A DNA stretch of 64,000 nt. It comes from UBA7239 sp964509075 (lineage in GTDB: Bacteria > Pseudomonadota > Gammaproteobacteria > Pseudomonadales > UBA7239). Shown here piece after piece: positions 25,563-34,780 of the stretch. The DNA lies in NCBI GenBank assembly GCA_964509075.1, contig CAZDWC010000011.1, forward strand, positions 15,374 to 79,373, written 5' to 3'. The notes under the pieces are model-generated. The model was not told the DNA's origin. It was given only the letters and a program-made list of their open reading frames with translations, and did not search any database. Numbering within the stretch: the stretch's first letter is position 1; every line of letters starts with the position of its first letter. The position numbers were made by a program, and so were the translations under genes.

Positions 25563-26615
25563 TCACGAACTGGCAGCTAGCTGGGCAAGCAGGCGCTGCA
25601 CCGGCGTGGCCAGTCCCAGGTGTGTCGTGTTGGCCGGATGCAACCACTGGGCACCCGGCTCGCTGATCTGGCGCGGCGTGCGCGACACTGTGAGCAGCAC
25701 AGGAACAATGTCGAGATGGTAGTGACTGAAACTGTGGCGCCAACCAGGCCAGATTTCGCTGCGGCGTGCTTTCTGGCCACAGAGGGCGGCCACGTATTCT
25801 CCAGCATCACTTTCAGGCGGGATTTCCGGAAAACACCACAACCCCCCCCACAGACCAACGGGCGGGCGCTGCTGCAATAAAACTTCACCGCGCGAATTGC
25901 GGATCATCAGCATCTGCACGGATTTTACCGGTAGAACTTTCGACAGCTTACGGCCGGGGTATTGCGCCACAGCATCCTGCCAGTACGCCGCGCACTGACT
26001 GCGCAATGGACACGCCTCACAACGCGGCTTGCTGCGTGTGCAAACGGTTGCACCGATATCCATCATCGCCTGCGTGTAATCACCCACGCGCTTCTGTGGC
26101 ACATGTTGCTCGGCATATTGCCACAAGGTTTTTGCAACAGCCGGCTCGCCTGGCCAACCAGCCACAGCATGAAAACGCGCCAACACGCGTTTGACATTGC
26201 CATCCAGAATGGCAGCACGTTGACCCTGCGCAATGCTGGCAATGGCTCCAGCCGTCGAGCGACCAATGCCAGGCAACTGGCTCAGGGCTTCAACACCGAG
26301 CGGAAAATTTCCAGAAAAATCGTCGACAATGATTTGCGCGGCACGATGTAGATTGCGTGCACGCGAGTAATAACCCAGGCCAGTCCACAGCGACAAGACA
26401 TCATCCTGCTCTGCAGCAGCCAGTTTTTTTACTGTCGGAAACTGTTTGATGAAACGCTTGAAATAAGGAATGACCGTTGCAACCTGCGTCTGCTGCAACA
26501 TGATTTCCGACACCCATACGCGATACGGCGTAATGTCCTGTTGCCAGGGCAAATGCTTGCGACCCTCGCGATCAAACCAGCGCAACACGGCAGAGGAAAA
26601 GCGGAACGCTGCCAC
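25563..26615 (-). CDS. mutY: A/G-specific adenine DNA glycosylase MutY
   Basis: With the GTG at 26615 the protein is 350 residues and its numbering matches E. coli: catalytic Glu37 (SEIMLQQTQV) and Asp138 (ILDGNVKRV). The helix-hairpin-helix LPGIGRSTAGAIAS is at about 114-127. The 4Fe-4S ligands are C-x6-C-x2-C-x5-C in CTRSKPRCEACPLRSQC. A C-terminal NUDT1-like domain recognises 8-oxoG. It removes A opposite 8-oxoG. The GTG lies 1 bp after the asmA stop; an ATG at 26693 would sit inside asmA and add 26 atypical residues. Confidence 0.95.
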   Translation of the reverse strand: MAAFRFSSAVLRWFDREGRKHLPWQQDITPYRVWVSEIMLQQTQVATVIPYFKRFIKQFPTVKKLAAAEQDDVLSLWTGLGYYSRARNLHRAAQIIVDDFSGNFPLGVEALSQLPGIGRSTAGAIASIAQGQRAAILDGNVKRVLARFHAVAGWPGEPAVAKTLWQYAEQHVPQKRVGDYTQAMMDIGATVCTRSKPRCEACPLRSQCAAYWQDAVAQYPGRKLSKVLPVKSVQMLMIRNSRGEVLLQQRPPVGLWGGLWCFPEIPPESDAGEYVAALCGQKARRSEIWPGWRHSFSHYHLDIVPVLLTVSRTPRQISEPGAQWLHPANTTHLGLATPVQRLLAQLAASS

Positions 26616-26616
26616 G

Positions 26617-28125
26617 TCAGTCGAACAGCTTCTTGAATACGTTCTTGATGGAACTGCCGCCAGCCTTGATGTTCTTGCCGGCAATGTGTGCAATCAAACT
26701 TCCCATGCGCGACTTGTCGACACGACACAGTTTGTCGGTGGATTGCACATAACTGCCTTCGCAGCGCATGGGCCAGGCCACATCGCGCACCATCGGACTG
26801 ATCGCCTCGCAGACATTGGCAGAATCCACTTTATCGAGCACTGTCACATCCAGTTTGAGATCCAGTGTCTGCGCCACCAGATTCACAGGGCCTGCGCCTT
26901 GCAGATCCAGCGTGTCCAGCCGTGCAGTGATCGGGCGAACAGTGGCAATACCATTACGGATCACGCTCTCGCCATGCAAACGATGCAAAATGGTATGTGC
27001 AGGCCAGTTTTTCTGTGGCGCATCACGCTTTTGCGCTTCGGCAGCAGCTTCGCACGCCAGTTTTTCCATATTGAGTTCACGCACCACGAGATCCGCAACA
27101 TCCAGCTGCGCATTACCAGACAGTGTGTGCAAAATTTTATCCGGCGTATCGCCATCCCCCTGTACAGCCGCATGCAGTGCCAGCACGCCTGCCGTGATGG
27201 TGGATTTCTCTTGCAACAAATCCTTGAGCATCGGCGCCAGCTGCACCTTGTCGATCTGCATGTCGAGCACGATGCGCGGCGTTTGCCCCGGCGGCATGGC
27301 AATCTCCGCACGATTCCTGATCTGCCCTTGATACAAATCAGCATCAAAAGCTTTCAGCACAGCTCGCTCCGCTTCGATCACCGCGTCAAAATTGACATTG
27401 GCAAGCTGCAGGTGATTGACCACCATATGATCGAAACGGATTCGGTACTCACCCTGCGCCTGCAACAGACTGGCCAGTGGCAACGGCTGCTCTTCACTGG
27501 CAACCATAGCCGGGCCACTGTCTGTTTGTGAGGTTTTCGATGACGCCTGCGCATCCGGTTTTTCTGAAACAGCATAGCGGTCTGTGTTAATCGAATCGCC
27601 GTGCAAGTCCACCATCAGACGCAACACGCCATCTGTCTTGACAGCCACCTTGCCATCGACACGGGTGTCATCCACATGCAGATGAACAGGAAAAGGCTCG
27701 CCATGATTATTGGCATTGTCGACGCGGAGATGCACCTGTTCAAAATGCAAGGCTTTCTGCTCGTCGTTGTAAAACTGCACATTGGCAAGATCAAACGCAC
27801 TGATCTCTACTCGCTTGTGCAGCAACGACCCCAAACGCAAGGACAGCGACAACTCATCCACATGCAAGCGCTGCACAGCCTTTCCCGGTTCCGCAGGCAA
27901 TGCCAACGCAATATCGCCTGCCGAAAAGCCCAGCATGGGCAGCAGCGACCAATGCATGGCGCCGCCAATTTTCAGTTCGATGCCGTTTTCGTGCGCAACC
28001 TGCTCCAGTTGCGGCTTGTAATTTTCCGGTTTAATGAAAATAACAAGCGCAACCACCGCCAACATCACTGTCAGCAGCAGCCCGGCTATTCCGAGAAGAA
28101 TTTGCCGGAAATATTTCACACGCAC
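26617..28125 (-). CDS. asmA: AsmA family protein
   Basis: A 502-residue AsmA-type protein. One N-terminal membrane helix (about 8-32, ILLGIAGLLLTVMLAVVALVIF) is followed by FIKPENYKPQLEQVAHENGIELKIGG, the conserved AsmA N-domain. A long beta-rich repeat region comes next, then the C-terminal VVRELNMEKL and SPMVRDVAW portion. AsmA-like proteins bridge the periplasm and help move phospholipids to the outer membrane. It sits upstream of mutY with no gap and is the first gene of an asmA-mutY-yggX group. Confidence 0.88.
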   Translation of the reverse strand: MRVKYFRQILLGIAGLLLTVMLAVVALVIFIKPENYKPQLEQVAHENGIELKIGGAMHWSLLPMLGFSAGDIALALPAEPGKAVQRLHVDELSLSLRLGSLLHKRVEISAFDLANVQFYNDEQKALHFEQVHLRVDNANNHGEPFPVHLHVDDTRVDGKVAVKTDGVLRLMVDLHGDSINTDRYAVSEKPDAQASSKTSQTDSGPAMVASEEQPLPLASLLQAQGEYRIRFDHMVVNHLQLANVNFDAVIEAERAVLKAFDADLYQGQIRNRAEIAMPPGQTPRIVLDMQIDKVQLAPMLKDLLQEKSTITAGVLALHAAVQGDGDTPDKILHTLSGNAQLDVADLVVRELNMEKLACEAAAEAQKRDAPQKNWPAHTILHRLHGESVIRNGIATVRPITARLDTLDLQGAGPVNLVAQTLDLKLDVTVLDKVDSANVCEAISPMVRDVAWPMRCEGSYVQSTDKLCRVDKSRMGSLIAHIAGKNIKAGGSSIKNVFKKLFD

Positions 28126-28154
28126 ACGTTCAAGAACGATAAACCTGGAGCAGC

Positions 28155-28961
28155 TTACTTCGCTGCAGGTGCCGCCAATGCGGCTGGCGGCTCAGCGCCC
28201 GGCGCGGCCGTCACTTGCACGCCCAGTTCCGCAGCCAGCTCAGCCGCCGGCATGTACCCCGGCAGCATGCTGCCATCCGGCTTGAACAGTGCCGGCGTGC
28301 CATTCACACCCAGTTCGTTGCCCAGCTTGTACTGCGCGGCAATTGGATTCTTTTCACAGGTTTTTGTTGGAACTGCAGTTCCATTTTTCATTTTGGTCAT
28401 GACATCGAGACGGTCATCGGCACACCACACCGTTGCCAGCTTGTCTGCCGAAGGCGAAGGCACGCCCGCGCGCGGGAACGCCATGTAACGCACCTCGATA
28501 CCCATGGCATTCAATGCCGGCACTTCTTTATGCAGCTTGCGACAGAAACCGCAATCGATATCCGTGAACACATCTACATATGCCTTGACCGGGCCCTTCG
28601 GCGAGAAGACCACCATGTCCGATTTTTTCACGGCAGCCAATTTGGCAGCGCGAATCGGCTTCATGCGCTCGTCCTGCACATTCACAAAACGGTTTTCCTC
28701 GATGCGATAAACCGTACCACTGATCAGGTATTGGCCGTCTGCACTCATCAACACAGTGTCCTTGCCGGCAAGATCCACTTCATACATGCCGGGCACTGCC
28801 GCATGGCGAATCTCGCCCACCGGCATGCCGGGGCGTCCTTTCTGGATGGCGGTGCGCAGCACATCAGCCTGCTTGGGATCAACAGGTGCATCCGCAGCCT
28901 GCGCGAAAGAAGCCAGTGCCAGCGCGCCAGCAGCAAACAGGGAAACGACGGATTTTTTCAT
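28155..28961 (-). CDS. dsbC: thiol:disulfide interchange protein DsbC
   Basis: A 268-residue periplasmic isomerase. The signal peptide ends near residue 23 (FAQAADAP). A dimerisation domain (about 25-85, VPGMYEVDLAGKDTVLMSADGQYLISG) precedes the thioredoxin fold with active site C137-G-F-C140 (DIDCGFCRKLH). Two further cysteines (VWCADD and KTCEKNP) form the structural disulfide. The C-terminus is extended by an Ala/Pro-rich stretch. It rearranges wrong disulfides and is kept reduced by DsbD. xerD lies just upstream, the conserved xerD-dsbC order. Confidence 0.94.
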   Translation of the reverse strand: MKKSVVSLFAAGALALASFAQAADAPVDPKQADVLRTAIQKGRPGMPVGEIRHAAVPGMYEVDLAGKDTVLMSADGQYLISGTVYRIEENRFVNVQDERMKPIRAAKLAAVKKSDMVVFSPKGPVKAYVDVFTDIDCGFCRKLHKEVPALNAMGIEVRYMAFPRAGVPSPSADKLATVWCADDRLDVMTKMKNGTAVPTKTCEKNPIAAQYKLGNELGVNGTPALFKPDGSMLPGYMPAAELAAELGVQVTAAPGAEPPAALAAPAAK

Positions 28962-29054
28962 GGATCACCTTGTTGAGGATTATTGAAATGGCTATCGGTG
29001 TTGTTTGGCCAGACAGACAGCAAGAGGTTCCCGCACACCACAGCTGACGCAAAC

Positions 29055-29957
29055 CTAGCCACGCGGGTGATGTTTGGCATGCAGCGACTGCATGCGCGCC
29101 TGCGCGACGTGAGTATAAATCTGCGTGGTGGACAAGTCACTGTGCCCGAGCAGCAACTGCACCACGCGCAGATCAGCGCCGTGATTGAGCAGATGCGTGG
29201 CAAAGGCATGACGCAGGGTATGCGGCGATAGCGGCGTGCGGATATCGGCTTTTTTTGCATAAAGCTTGATACGGTGCCAGAACGTCTGGCGCGTCATCAC
29301 TTGCGCGCGATTGCTGGGAAACAACACTTCAGCAGGCTGGCCTTCCAACAACACCGGACGCGCCTCGCGCATGTAGCGCTCGATCCAGTGCATGGCCTCC
29401 TGCCCCATCGGCACCAGGCGCTCCTTGCTGCCCTTGCCGGTAACACGCACCACGCCCTGCCGCAAGTTGAGCATACCCACAGTCAACCCCACCAGTTCCG
29501 AAATACGCAGGCCACAAGCGTACAACAGCTCGAGCATGGCCCTGTCTCGCAAACCGATGGCATCCGACACATCAGGCGCCCCCAACAACAGCTCAACCTC
29601 ACTCTCGGTGAGAAACTTGGGCAAGGCGCGCCCGAGTTTCGGACTCTTGATGTCGAGCGTCGGATCGCGGTCAATCAGGCGCTCACGCAACAAAAACCGG
29701 TAGAAACCGCGCACACAGGAGAGAAATCGCGCCGTGGAGCGCGCCTTGGCATCTTTAGCAAACAGAAAGGCGAGATAGGATTGCAGATCCGCTTGCGACA
29801 CCGCATCCAGCAGCACAGAGGATTGCGCCAGCCAACGCTCGAACTGGACAAGATCACTGCGATAGGCAGACAGCGTATGCTTGCCCAGACCTTTTTCCAG
29901 CCAGACATTGTCGAGATAAGACTGGATCAACGGTGACGAAACAAAAGCATCTGTCAT
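29055..29957 (-). CDS. xerD: site-specific tyrosine recombinase XerD
   Basis: A 300-residue tyrosine recombinase. The catalytic residues can all be placed: Arg151 (GLRISEL), Lys175, His246 and Arg249 (HTLRHAFATHLL), His272 (LGHSDLSTTQIY) and Tyr281. With XerC it resolves chromosome dimers at dif. The frame is open to 30077, but the ATG at 29957 gives the usual length. It is followed by dsbC, as in E. coli, and preceded by the rplS terminator. The absence of mobile-element genes nearby argues against an integrase. Confidence 0.95.
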   Translation of the reverse strand: MTDAFVSSPLIQSYLDNVWLEKGLGKHTLSAYRSDLVQFERWLAQSSVLLDAVSQADLQSYLAFLFAKDAKARSTARFLSCVRGFYRFLLRERLIDRDPTLDIKSPKLGRALPKFLTESEVELLLGAPDVSDAIGLRDRAMLELLYACGLRISELVGLTVGMLNLRQGVVRVTGKGSKERLVPMGQEAMHWIERYMREARPVLLEGQPAEVLFPSNRAQVMTRQTFWHRIKLYAKKADIRTPLSPHTLRHAFATHLLNHGADLRVVQLLLGHSDLSTTQIYTHVAQARMQSLHAKHHPRG

Positions 29958-29966
29958 GGGCAGAAA

Positions 29967-29996
29967 CAAAAAAGGCGACCGAAGTCGCCTTTTTCC
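29967..29996 (-). terminator. terminator of the rpsP-rimM-trmD-rplS operon
   Basis: A 9-bp stem AAAGGCGAC (29971-29979) with GTCGCCTTT (29984-29992) and loop CGAA, with T runs on both sides. It lies just past the rplS stop on the minus strand. Confidence 0.9.
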
Positions 29997-30000
29997 ATAC

Positions 30001-30354
30001 TCAGTTGAGCTTTTCCTTGATGCGTGCAGCCTTGCCGCTGAGATCGCGCAGGTAGTACAGCTTGGCCTGACGCACATCGCCGCGACGTTTGACTTCCACG
30101 CCGGCGATCATCGGGCTGTGACTCTGGAACGTACGCTCCACGCCAACGCCGTGAGACATCTTGCGCACGGTGAACGCAGAGTGCAGGCCGCGGTTGCGCT
30201 TGGCAATGACCACACCTTCAAACGCCTGCAGACGCTCGCGGTTGCCTTCTTTCACCTTGACGCTGACGACAACGGTGTCGCCCTGCGCGAACTTGGGCAG
30301 TTCGCGGGTGATCTGTTCGGCTTCGATGGCCGCGATAATCTTGCTGTTGCTCAT
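30001..30354 (-). CDS. rplS: 50S ribosomal protein L19
   Basis: A 117-residue L19: IAAIEAEQITRELPKFAQGDTV, then RERLQAFEGVVIAKRNRGL, SFTVRK-like SAFTVRKMSHGVGVERTF, and VEVKRRGDVRQAKLYYLRDLSGKAARIKE. It sits at the subunit interface of the ribosome. It is the last gene of the rpsP operon and is followed by a strong terminator. Confidence 0.98.
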   Translation of the reverse strand: MSNSKIIAAIEAEQITRELPKFAQGDTVVVSVKVKEGNRERLQAFEGVVIAKRNRGLHSAFTVRKMSHGVGVERTFQSHSPMIAGVEVKRRGDVRQAKLYYLRDLSGKAARIKEKLN

Positions 30355-30450
30355 GTCAGTACTCCTGAAAATTTAACCGCTTGCGCGATTGTCAAAACCG
30401 TTTCTTGTCAAAACCATTCATCTCAAGACTGAAAATGGCAGGCGCCAACG

Positions 30451-31182
30451 TCAGTCATCTTGATTCATCTGTTGCAGCAGGCGCGCTTCTTCTTTGCTCA
30501 CCTGCCGCCCGACCAGCAAATCCGGCCGGCGCTGACGTGTGCGCTGCAATGATTGCTGCAAGCGCCAGCGTTTGATCTCTGCATGGTGGCCGCTCAGCAA
30601 TACCGGCGGCACAGCCATGTCTTCATATACTTCCGGTCGCGCGTAGTGCGGACAATCGAGCAGGCCGTCGCTGAACGAGTCCTGCTCGGCTGACTGCTCG
30701 TGGCCAAGCGCACCCGGCAACAAACGCACTACAGCATCAATCAGCACCATGGCCGGCAATTCACCGCCGGACAGCACATAGTCGCCAATCGACCATTCTT
30801 CATCGACTTCCAGCTGCAGCAGCCGCTCGTCGATGCCTTCGTAGCGCCCGCACAACAAGATCAACTCGTCGCACGCCGCAAATTCCTGTACTGCCGGCTG
30901 GTCCAGCGTTCTGCCCTGCGGGGACAGGTACACCACCTTCGCAGATGGCAGTGCGGCGCGCGCAGCTTGCAGCGCAGCGCGCAGCGGCTCCACCATCATC
31001 ACCATACCGGGGCCGCCGCCGTAAGGCCTGCTATCCACCGTCTGGTGCCGGTCTTGCGTAAAACTGCGCGGATTCCAGCACTCCAGCGTCAGCAGACCGC
31101 TTTTGAAAGCGCGATGGCTGATGCCGTAATCCGTTATGGCGGCAAACATGTCGGGGAACAGTGTCACTACACCCAGTTTCAC
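30451..31182 (-). CDS. trmD: tRNA (guanine-37-N1)-methyltransferase TrmD
   Basis: A 243-residue SPOUT enzyme. MKLGVVTLFPDMFAAI begins the protein. VDSRPYGGGPGMVM, LLCGRYEGIDERLL and WSIGDYVLSGGELPAM are the SAM-knot and tRNA-binding motifs. It methylates G37 in tRNAs that read CUN, CCN and CGG codons. The start codon is GTG with a GGCGG-type Shine-Dalgarno. It is third in the rpsP operon. Confidence 0.97.
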   Translation of the reverse strand: MKLGVVTLFPDMFAAITDYGISHRAFKSGLLTLECWNPRSFTQDRHQTVDSRPYGGGPGMVMMVEPLRAALQAARAALPSAKVVYLSPQGRTLDQPAVQEFAACDELILLCGRYEGIDERLLQLEVDEEWSIGDYVLSGGELPAMVLIDAVVRLLPGALGHEQSAEQDSFSDGLLDCPHYARPEVYEDMAVPPVLLSGHHAEIKRWRLQQSLQRTRQRRPDLLVGRQVSKEEARLLQQMNQDD

Positions 31183-31216
31183 CCGCCTGCACTCCGCCTT
31201 GCTCTATCTACAAGAG

Positions 31217-31765
31217 TTAGAACTCGGGATCCCAGTCAACCAGCATGGTGCCGGCGTCCAGATCCACTTCCAGCACGTACGCATCCACATAGGGCAGAAG
31301 GCGTTCGCGCTGGTCAATACTGTTTTCACAGGGCACAACCACCATGACGTCGTTGGCTCCCGTCTCCATCAGGTCGCCTATGCGACCGAGGAGCAGCGGC
31401 GCGTTGTCGCGGCCACCGTACACACTCATTACCTTCAATCCCTTGAGCTGCTGCCAGTAGTACTCTCCCTCTGGCAGCGCAGGCAGTTCGCCCATGTCCA
31501 CGGTGATCTGGCGCTGGCAGTAAAGCGCTGCCTGATCGCGGTCATCAACACCCTTGATATGGGCGATCAGACCTTTGCCGTGCGGACGATGATCATCAAT
31601 GACCACCGTCATGCTCTTGCCACCTTCATTTCCCACCAGGAACCAAGGCTGGAAACTGAAGATTTTTTCAGCAGGTTCGGTGTAGGAATACACCTTCACC
31701 CAGCCCTTGATGCCATAAACAGCCGTCAGCTTGCCGACGACCGCCTTGCCTTCTGTCGAGGCCAC
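31217..31765 (-). CDS. rimM: ribosome maturation factor RimM
   Basis: A 182-residue RimM. The N-terminal domain reads VVGKLTAVYGIKGWVKVYSYTEP; the PRC-barrel domain has GEYYWQQLKGLKVM, then DLMETGANDVMVV and the C-terminal LLPYVDAYVLEVDLDAG. It binds the 30S head and S19 during assembly. The start codon is GTG. It sits between rpsP (14 bp) and trmD in the standard order. Confidence 0.96.
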   Translation of the reverse strand: MASTEGKAVVGKLTAVYGIKGWVKVYSYTEPAEKIFSFQPWFLVGNEGGKSMTVVIDDHRPHGKGLIAHIKGVDDRDQAALYCQRQITVDMGELPALPEGEYYWQQLKGLKVMSVYGGRDNAPLLLGRIGDLMETGANDVMVVVPCENSIDQRERLLPYVDAYVLEVDLDAGTMLVDWDPEF

Positions 31766-31779
31766 TGCGCGGCCAGCGA

Positions 31780-32025
31780 TCAGGCTGCTGCTTTTTCGCT
31801 CAGCAGTTTGGCAACGCGATCAGACAGTTGCGCGCCACGAGCTACCCAGAACGCCACGCGTTCACGGTCAATGCGTACACGCTCTTCCTGACCACGGGCA
31901 ATCGGGTTGAAGAAACCGACGTGCTCGATGAAGCTGCCGTCACGCGCATTGCGCGAATCGGTCACCGCCAGGTGGTAAAACGGACGCTTCTTGGAGCCGC
32001 CGCGTGACAAACGAATCGTAACCAT
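31780..32025 (-). CDS. rpsP: 30S ribosomal protein S16
   Basis: An 80-residue S16 starting MVTIRLSRGGSKKRPFYHL at the ATG at 32025. The frame continues open to 32115, but no S16 has that extension. VTDSRNARDGSFIEHVGFFNP and VAFWVARGAQLSDRVAKLL are typical. It is the first gene of the rpsP-rimM-trmD-rplS operon; the promoter should lie in 32026-32147. Confidence 0.98.
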   Translation of the reverse strand: MVTIRLSRGGSKKRPFYHLAVTDSRNARDGSFIEHVGFFNPIARGQEERVRIDRERVAFWVARGAQLSDRVAKLLSEKAAA

Positions 32026-32147
32026 GTGTTTGCTCTCAAAAAATCTTGGCCAATCGATGGCAATAAGCCCTCTACCTGCCACAGGCAGACAGAAAGGGCG
32101 CGCATTGTACGCCAAGTCACGACAGGATGGAACCCCGCGACCAGCCG

Positions 32148-34022
32148 CTAGAGATTGCCAGCGAAAACCTTGCGCAGCAGCTTCTCCCGCAGGGAATCAC
32201 CCTCATCAAAACCCATGCGCGCCAGATACTGCTCCGGCACCTCCCGCTCGGAAACCAGCGCCCTGACCACGGCAGCCAACAGCTCCAGCGGATTGCTGCT
32301 GGCAGTTTTCAGCCGCTGCAGGGCACCGACAATGGCCAGCTCGTCATCCGTGAAATCGTGACCAAACGGAAAATCAGGCAACCGATCCCGGAAAGGCTGC
32401 AGACGCTCACGCAGCCGCTCGGGCGTGTTGTCGCGACAGCGCACAGGAATACTGTAGTCGTCCGGCAGCTTGCCATGCGCCACGGCCCAGTCGCGCAGCT
32501 CATCCTGGAAGCGGGCATCCGCCACCTCCAGCAGCGCTGCAATCACTTCCGCATCGGTCTTGCCACGCAAATCGGCAATGCCGTATTCGGTAATGACGAT
32601 ATCGCGCAGGTGGCGCGGGATCGTGCAATGCGCGTAGTGGGTAACAATATTGGATTGCGGCTTGCCCTGGTGCATGCGCCAGCTGCGCAACATGAGAATA
32701 GAACGCGCATCCGGCAACTCATGCGCCATGGCGACAAAGTTGTACTGCCCGCCGACACCACTCACCACCTCACCATTCTCCAGTGCATCCGACACCGCAG
32801 CGCCCGACAGCGTCACCATCATACAGGTGTTGATGAAAGACGCTTTGACGCGCTGGCTGCGTTTCAACACCTCTGTCGCACCATCGGCGCCATCATGCCC
32901 ATATAGATGATTGATGAAACGGATGCTGGTCATGTCGATTTGTGCCAGCAAGGCCGGCGACATATCTCGCAGCGCCTGATAGAAACTGCGCGGCCCGATG
33001 AAAAATCCACCGTGCAGGATAGTCTCGCGCCCGCTTACCGGATCGCGCACTGCGCGTTTGACGATTCGCGCCTGCACCAGCGCCAGCAAGCCGTTGACGA
33101 ACATTTCCGAACACGCATAAAGACCTTCAGCAAAAAGTTCCGCGTGCAGGAAATCAGGAAAGGTGTCACCATGCAGCGCACGCAACAACTGCCGGTATTG
33201 CAGATTGTTGTGCTGGCGCAGAATCAAACCTTGCGCGATGGCATCACCGAGTGAGCCGATGCCGATTTGCAGGGTGCCGCCGTCGCGCACCAGACTGCTC
33301 GCATGCAAGCCGATAGCGTAATCCGCCAGCGAGACTTTCATGTTCGGCGTGCAAAACAGCGTGTGCGTCGCCGCAGGATCATCAACCACCAGATCAAAAA
33401 AATCGGCGGAAATTTGTGCCGAGCCCGGCATGAAGGGCAGTTCGCGATTGATCACCGCCACAAACAGATTACGACTGCCCGCTGCGCGTTGCTCTCGCAG
33501 CAATGACCAAAGATCAAGTGTCACATCCGGATTGCAGGACAACGACAATTCCAGCACGCCATTGTTATCGCGCGCCGCAACGGCCTGCGCCACCACATTG
33601 GGTTGCCGCGCCGCCATGTCGCGCGCGATATGTGTGTAATTGCTGCTGATGTAATGTTGTTGTGCGTGCGCATTATCCAGCCAGTCACCCGACTTCAGGA
33701 AAAACTCGCTCACGGTGATATTGTCCGGCAAGGCATCCGCCTGCATGTCCAGCGCGTATTGCAGATCGGGATAATTGCCGAACAGACGCTCCGCAAGCGG
33801 CTCGAGAAAGCGACGCTCGAGCTCACTGCTCGCCTGCGGCTTCAGCAATGACAGCGCGGTGTAGATATCCAGCCGGATATTTTTTTCTGCCTTGACACGT
33901 TCATACAGCGCATTGGCAAAAACATTTGGCTTGCCAATACCCAGCGGCATCGCCAAGCGGATATGCGCTCCCGTTTCACGCAGGACATGTTCAACGGTTG
34001 CAGAAACGGAATCGACAATCAC
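32148..34022 (-). CDS. acetyl-CoA hydrolase/transferase C-terminal domain protein
   Basis: A 624-residue protein of the acetyl-CoA hydrolase / CoA-transferase family. GIGSLGDAIAQGLIL (about 250) is the CoA-transferase glycine strand, and the C-terminal part has GVGGQYNFVAMAHELPDARSI and a VITEYGIADLRGKT motif, the family hallmark. The C-terminal 80 residues are less usual. It may transfer CoA between acids or hydrolyse acetyl-CoA. It overlaps mtnP by ATGA, so the two are translated together; the metabolic link is not obvious. Confidence 0.82.
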   Translation of the reverse strand: MIVDSVSATVEHVLRETGAHIRLAMPLGIGKPNVFANALYERVKAEKNIRLDIYTALSLLKPQASSELERRFLEPLAERLFGNYPDLQYALDMQADALPDNITVSEFFLKSGDWLDNAHAQQHYISSNYTHIARDMAARQPNVVAQAVAARDNNGVLELSLSCNPDVTLDLWSLLREQRAAGSRNLFVAVINRELPFMPGSAQISADFFDLVVDDPAATHTLFCTPNMKVSLADYAIGLHASSLVRDGGTLQIGIGSLGDAIAQGLILRQHNNLQYRQLLRALHGDTFPDFLHAELFAEGLYACSEMFVNGLLALVQARIVKRAVRDPVSGRETILHGGFFIGPRSFYQALRDMSPALLAQIDMTSIRFINHLYGHDGADGATEVLKRSQRVKASFINTCMMVTLSGAAVSDALENGEVVSGVGGQYNFVAMAHELPDARSILMLRSWRMHQGKPQSNIVTHYAHCTIPRHLRDIVITEYGIADLRGKTDAEVIAALLEVADARFQDELRDWAVAHGKLPDDYSIPVRCRDNTPERLRERLQPFRDRLPDFPFGHDFTDDELAIVGALQRLKTASSNPLELLAAVVRALVSEREVPEQYLARMGFDEGDSLREKLLRKVFAGNL

Positions 34023-34762
34023 AACACATGCAAGCGCAACACTTGCTCCAGAATGCGACGAATATTGTCCATGCCGATTTTCAGCGTTGCTTCGATAGAC
34101 TCCATGGTGATCAACTCATCCGTGCAGCCCGCCGCCCAATTGGCGACCACACACAGGCTCGCGTAATCCATGCCGATCTCACGCGCCAACGGCGCTTCCG
34201 GCATTGCCGTCATGCCAACCAGATCACAGCCGTCGCGCTGCATACGCACAATTTCCGCCGCCGTCTCCAGTCGCGGACCTTGCGTGCAACCGTAGACACC
34301 GCGCGCCAACACACTGATGCCGGCAGCATCGCCGGCACGCAACAGCAATTCACGCGTGCGTTCAGCATAAGGAAAAGTGAAATCAATGTGCTCAAGCGGC
34401 GAATGCTCGTCATCGCTGTAGGTATGAATACGGCCCCATGTGTAATCAATGATCTGATCCGGTACACAGATGGCCGCAGGACACATGTCGTGATGAATAC
34501 CACCCACGGCATTCACGGCAATAACCTGTTCGACGCCCAGGTTTTTCAGTGCACACATATTGGCGCGATAGTTGACGCGGTGCGGCGGCCACTCGTGACG
34601 CTCGCCGTGACGCGCCAGGAAAAAAATCGGCTTGCCATGAAAGCTGCCGCGCAGTATGGGCGCCGATGGTTTTCCATAAGGTGTATCAAGATGGCATTTT
34701 TCTTCCACAACCAGCCCGTCAAGTTGATCGAGCCCTGTACCACCGATGATTGCAATTGTCAT
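34019..34762 (-). CDS. S-methyl-5'-thioinosine phosphorylase (MTAP family)
   Basis: A 247-residue purine nucleoside phosphorylase of the MTAP class: IAIIGGTGLDQLDG at 3-16, phosphate-binding RHGERHEWPPHRVNYRAN, AVNAVGGI, and TQGPRLETAAEI with GCDLVGMTAMPEA. The GMTAMPEA stretch and the nagZ-hpt-mtnP order match Pseudomonas PA3004, which prefers methylthioinosine. It recycles the polyamine by-product methylthioadenosine after deamination. MTAP activity is the alternative. It is 18 bp after hpt. Confidence 0.85.
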   Translation of the reverse strand: MTIAIIGGTGLDQLDGLVVEEKCHLDTPYGKPSAPILRGSFHGKPIFFLARHGERHEWPPHRVNYRANMCALKNLGVEQVIAVNAVGGIHHDMCPAAICVPDQIIDYTWGRIHTYSDDEHSPLEHIDFTFPYAERTRELLLRAGDAAGISVLARGVYGCTQGPRLETAAEIVRMQRDGCDLVGMTAMPEAPLAREIGMDYASLCVVANWAAGCTDELITMESIEATLKIGMDNIRRILEQVLRLHVL

Positions 34763-34780
34763 AGCCGCTGCCTCAGAACC

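Noticed and set aside
29055..29957. XerD as a phage or island integrase
   Set aside because: The xerD-dsbC pairing, 300-residue length and lack of mobile genes nearby fit the housekeeping recombinase.
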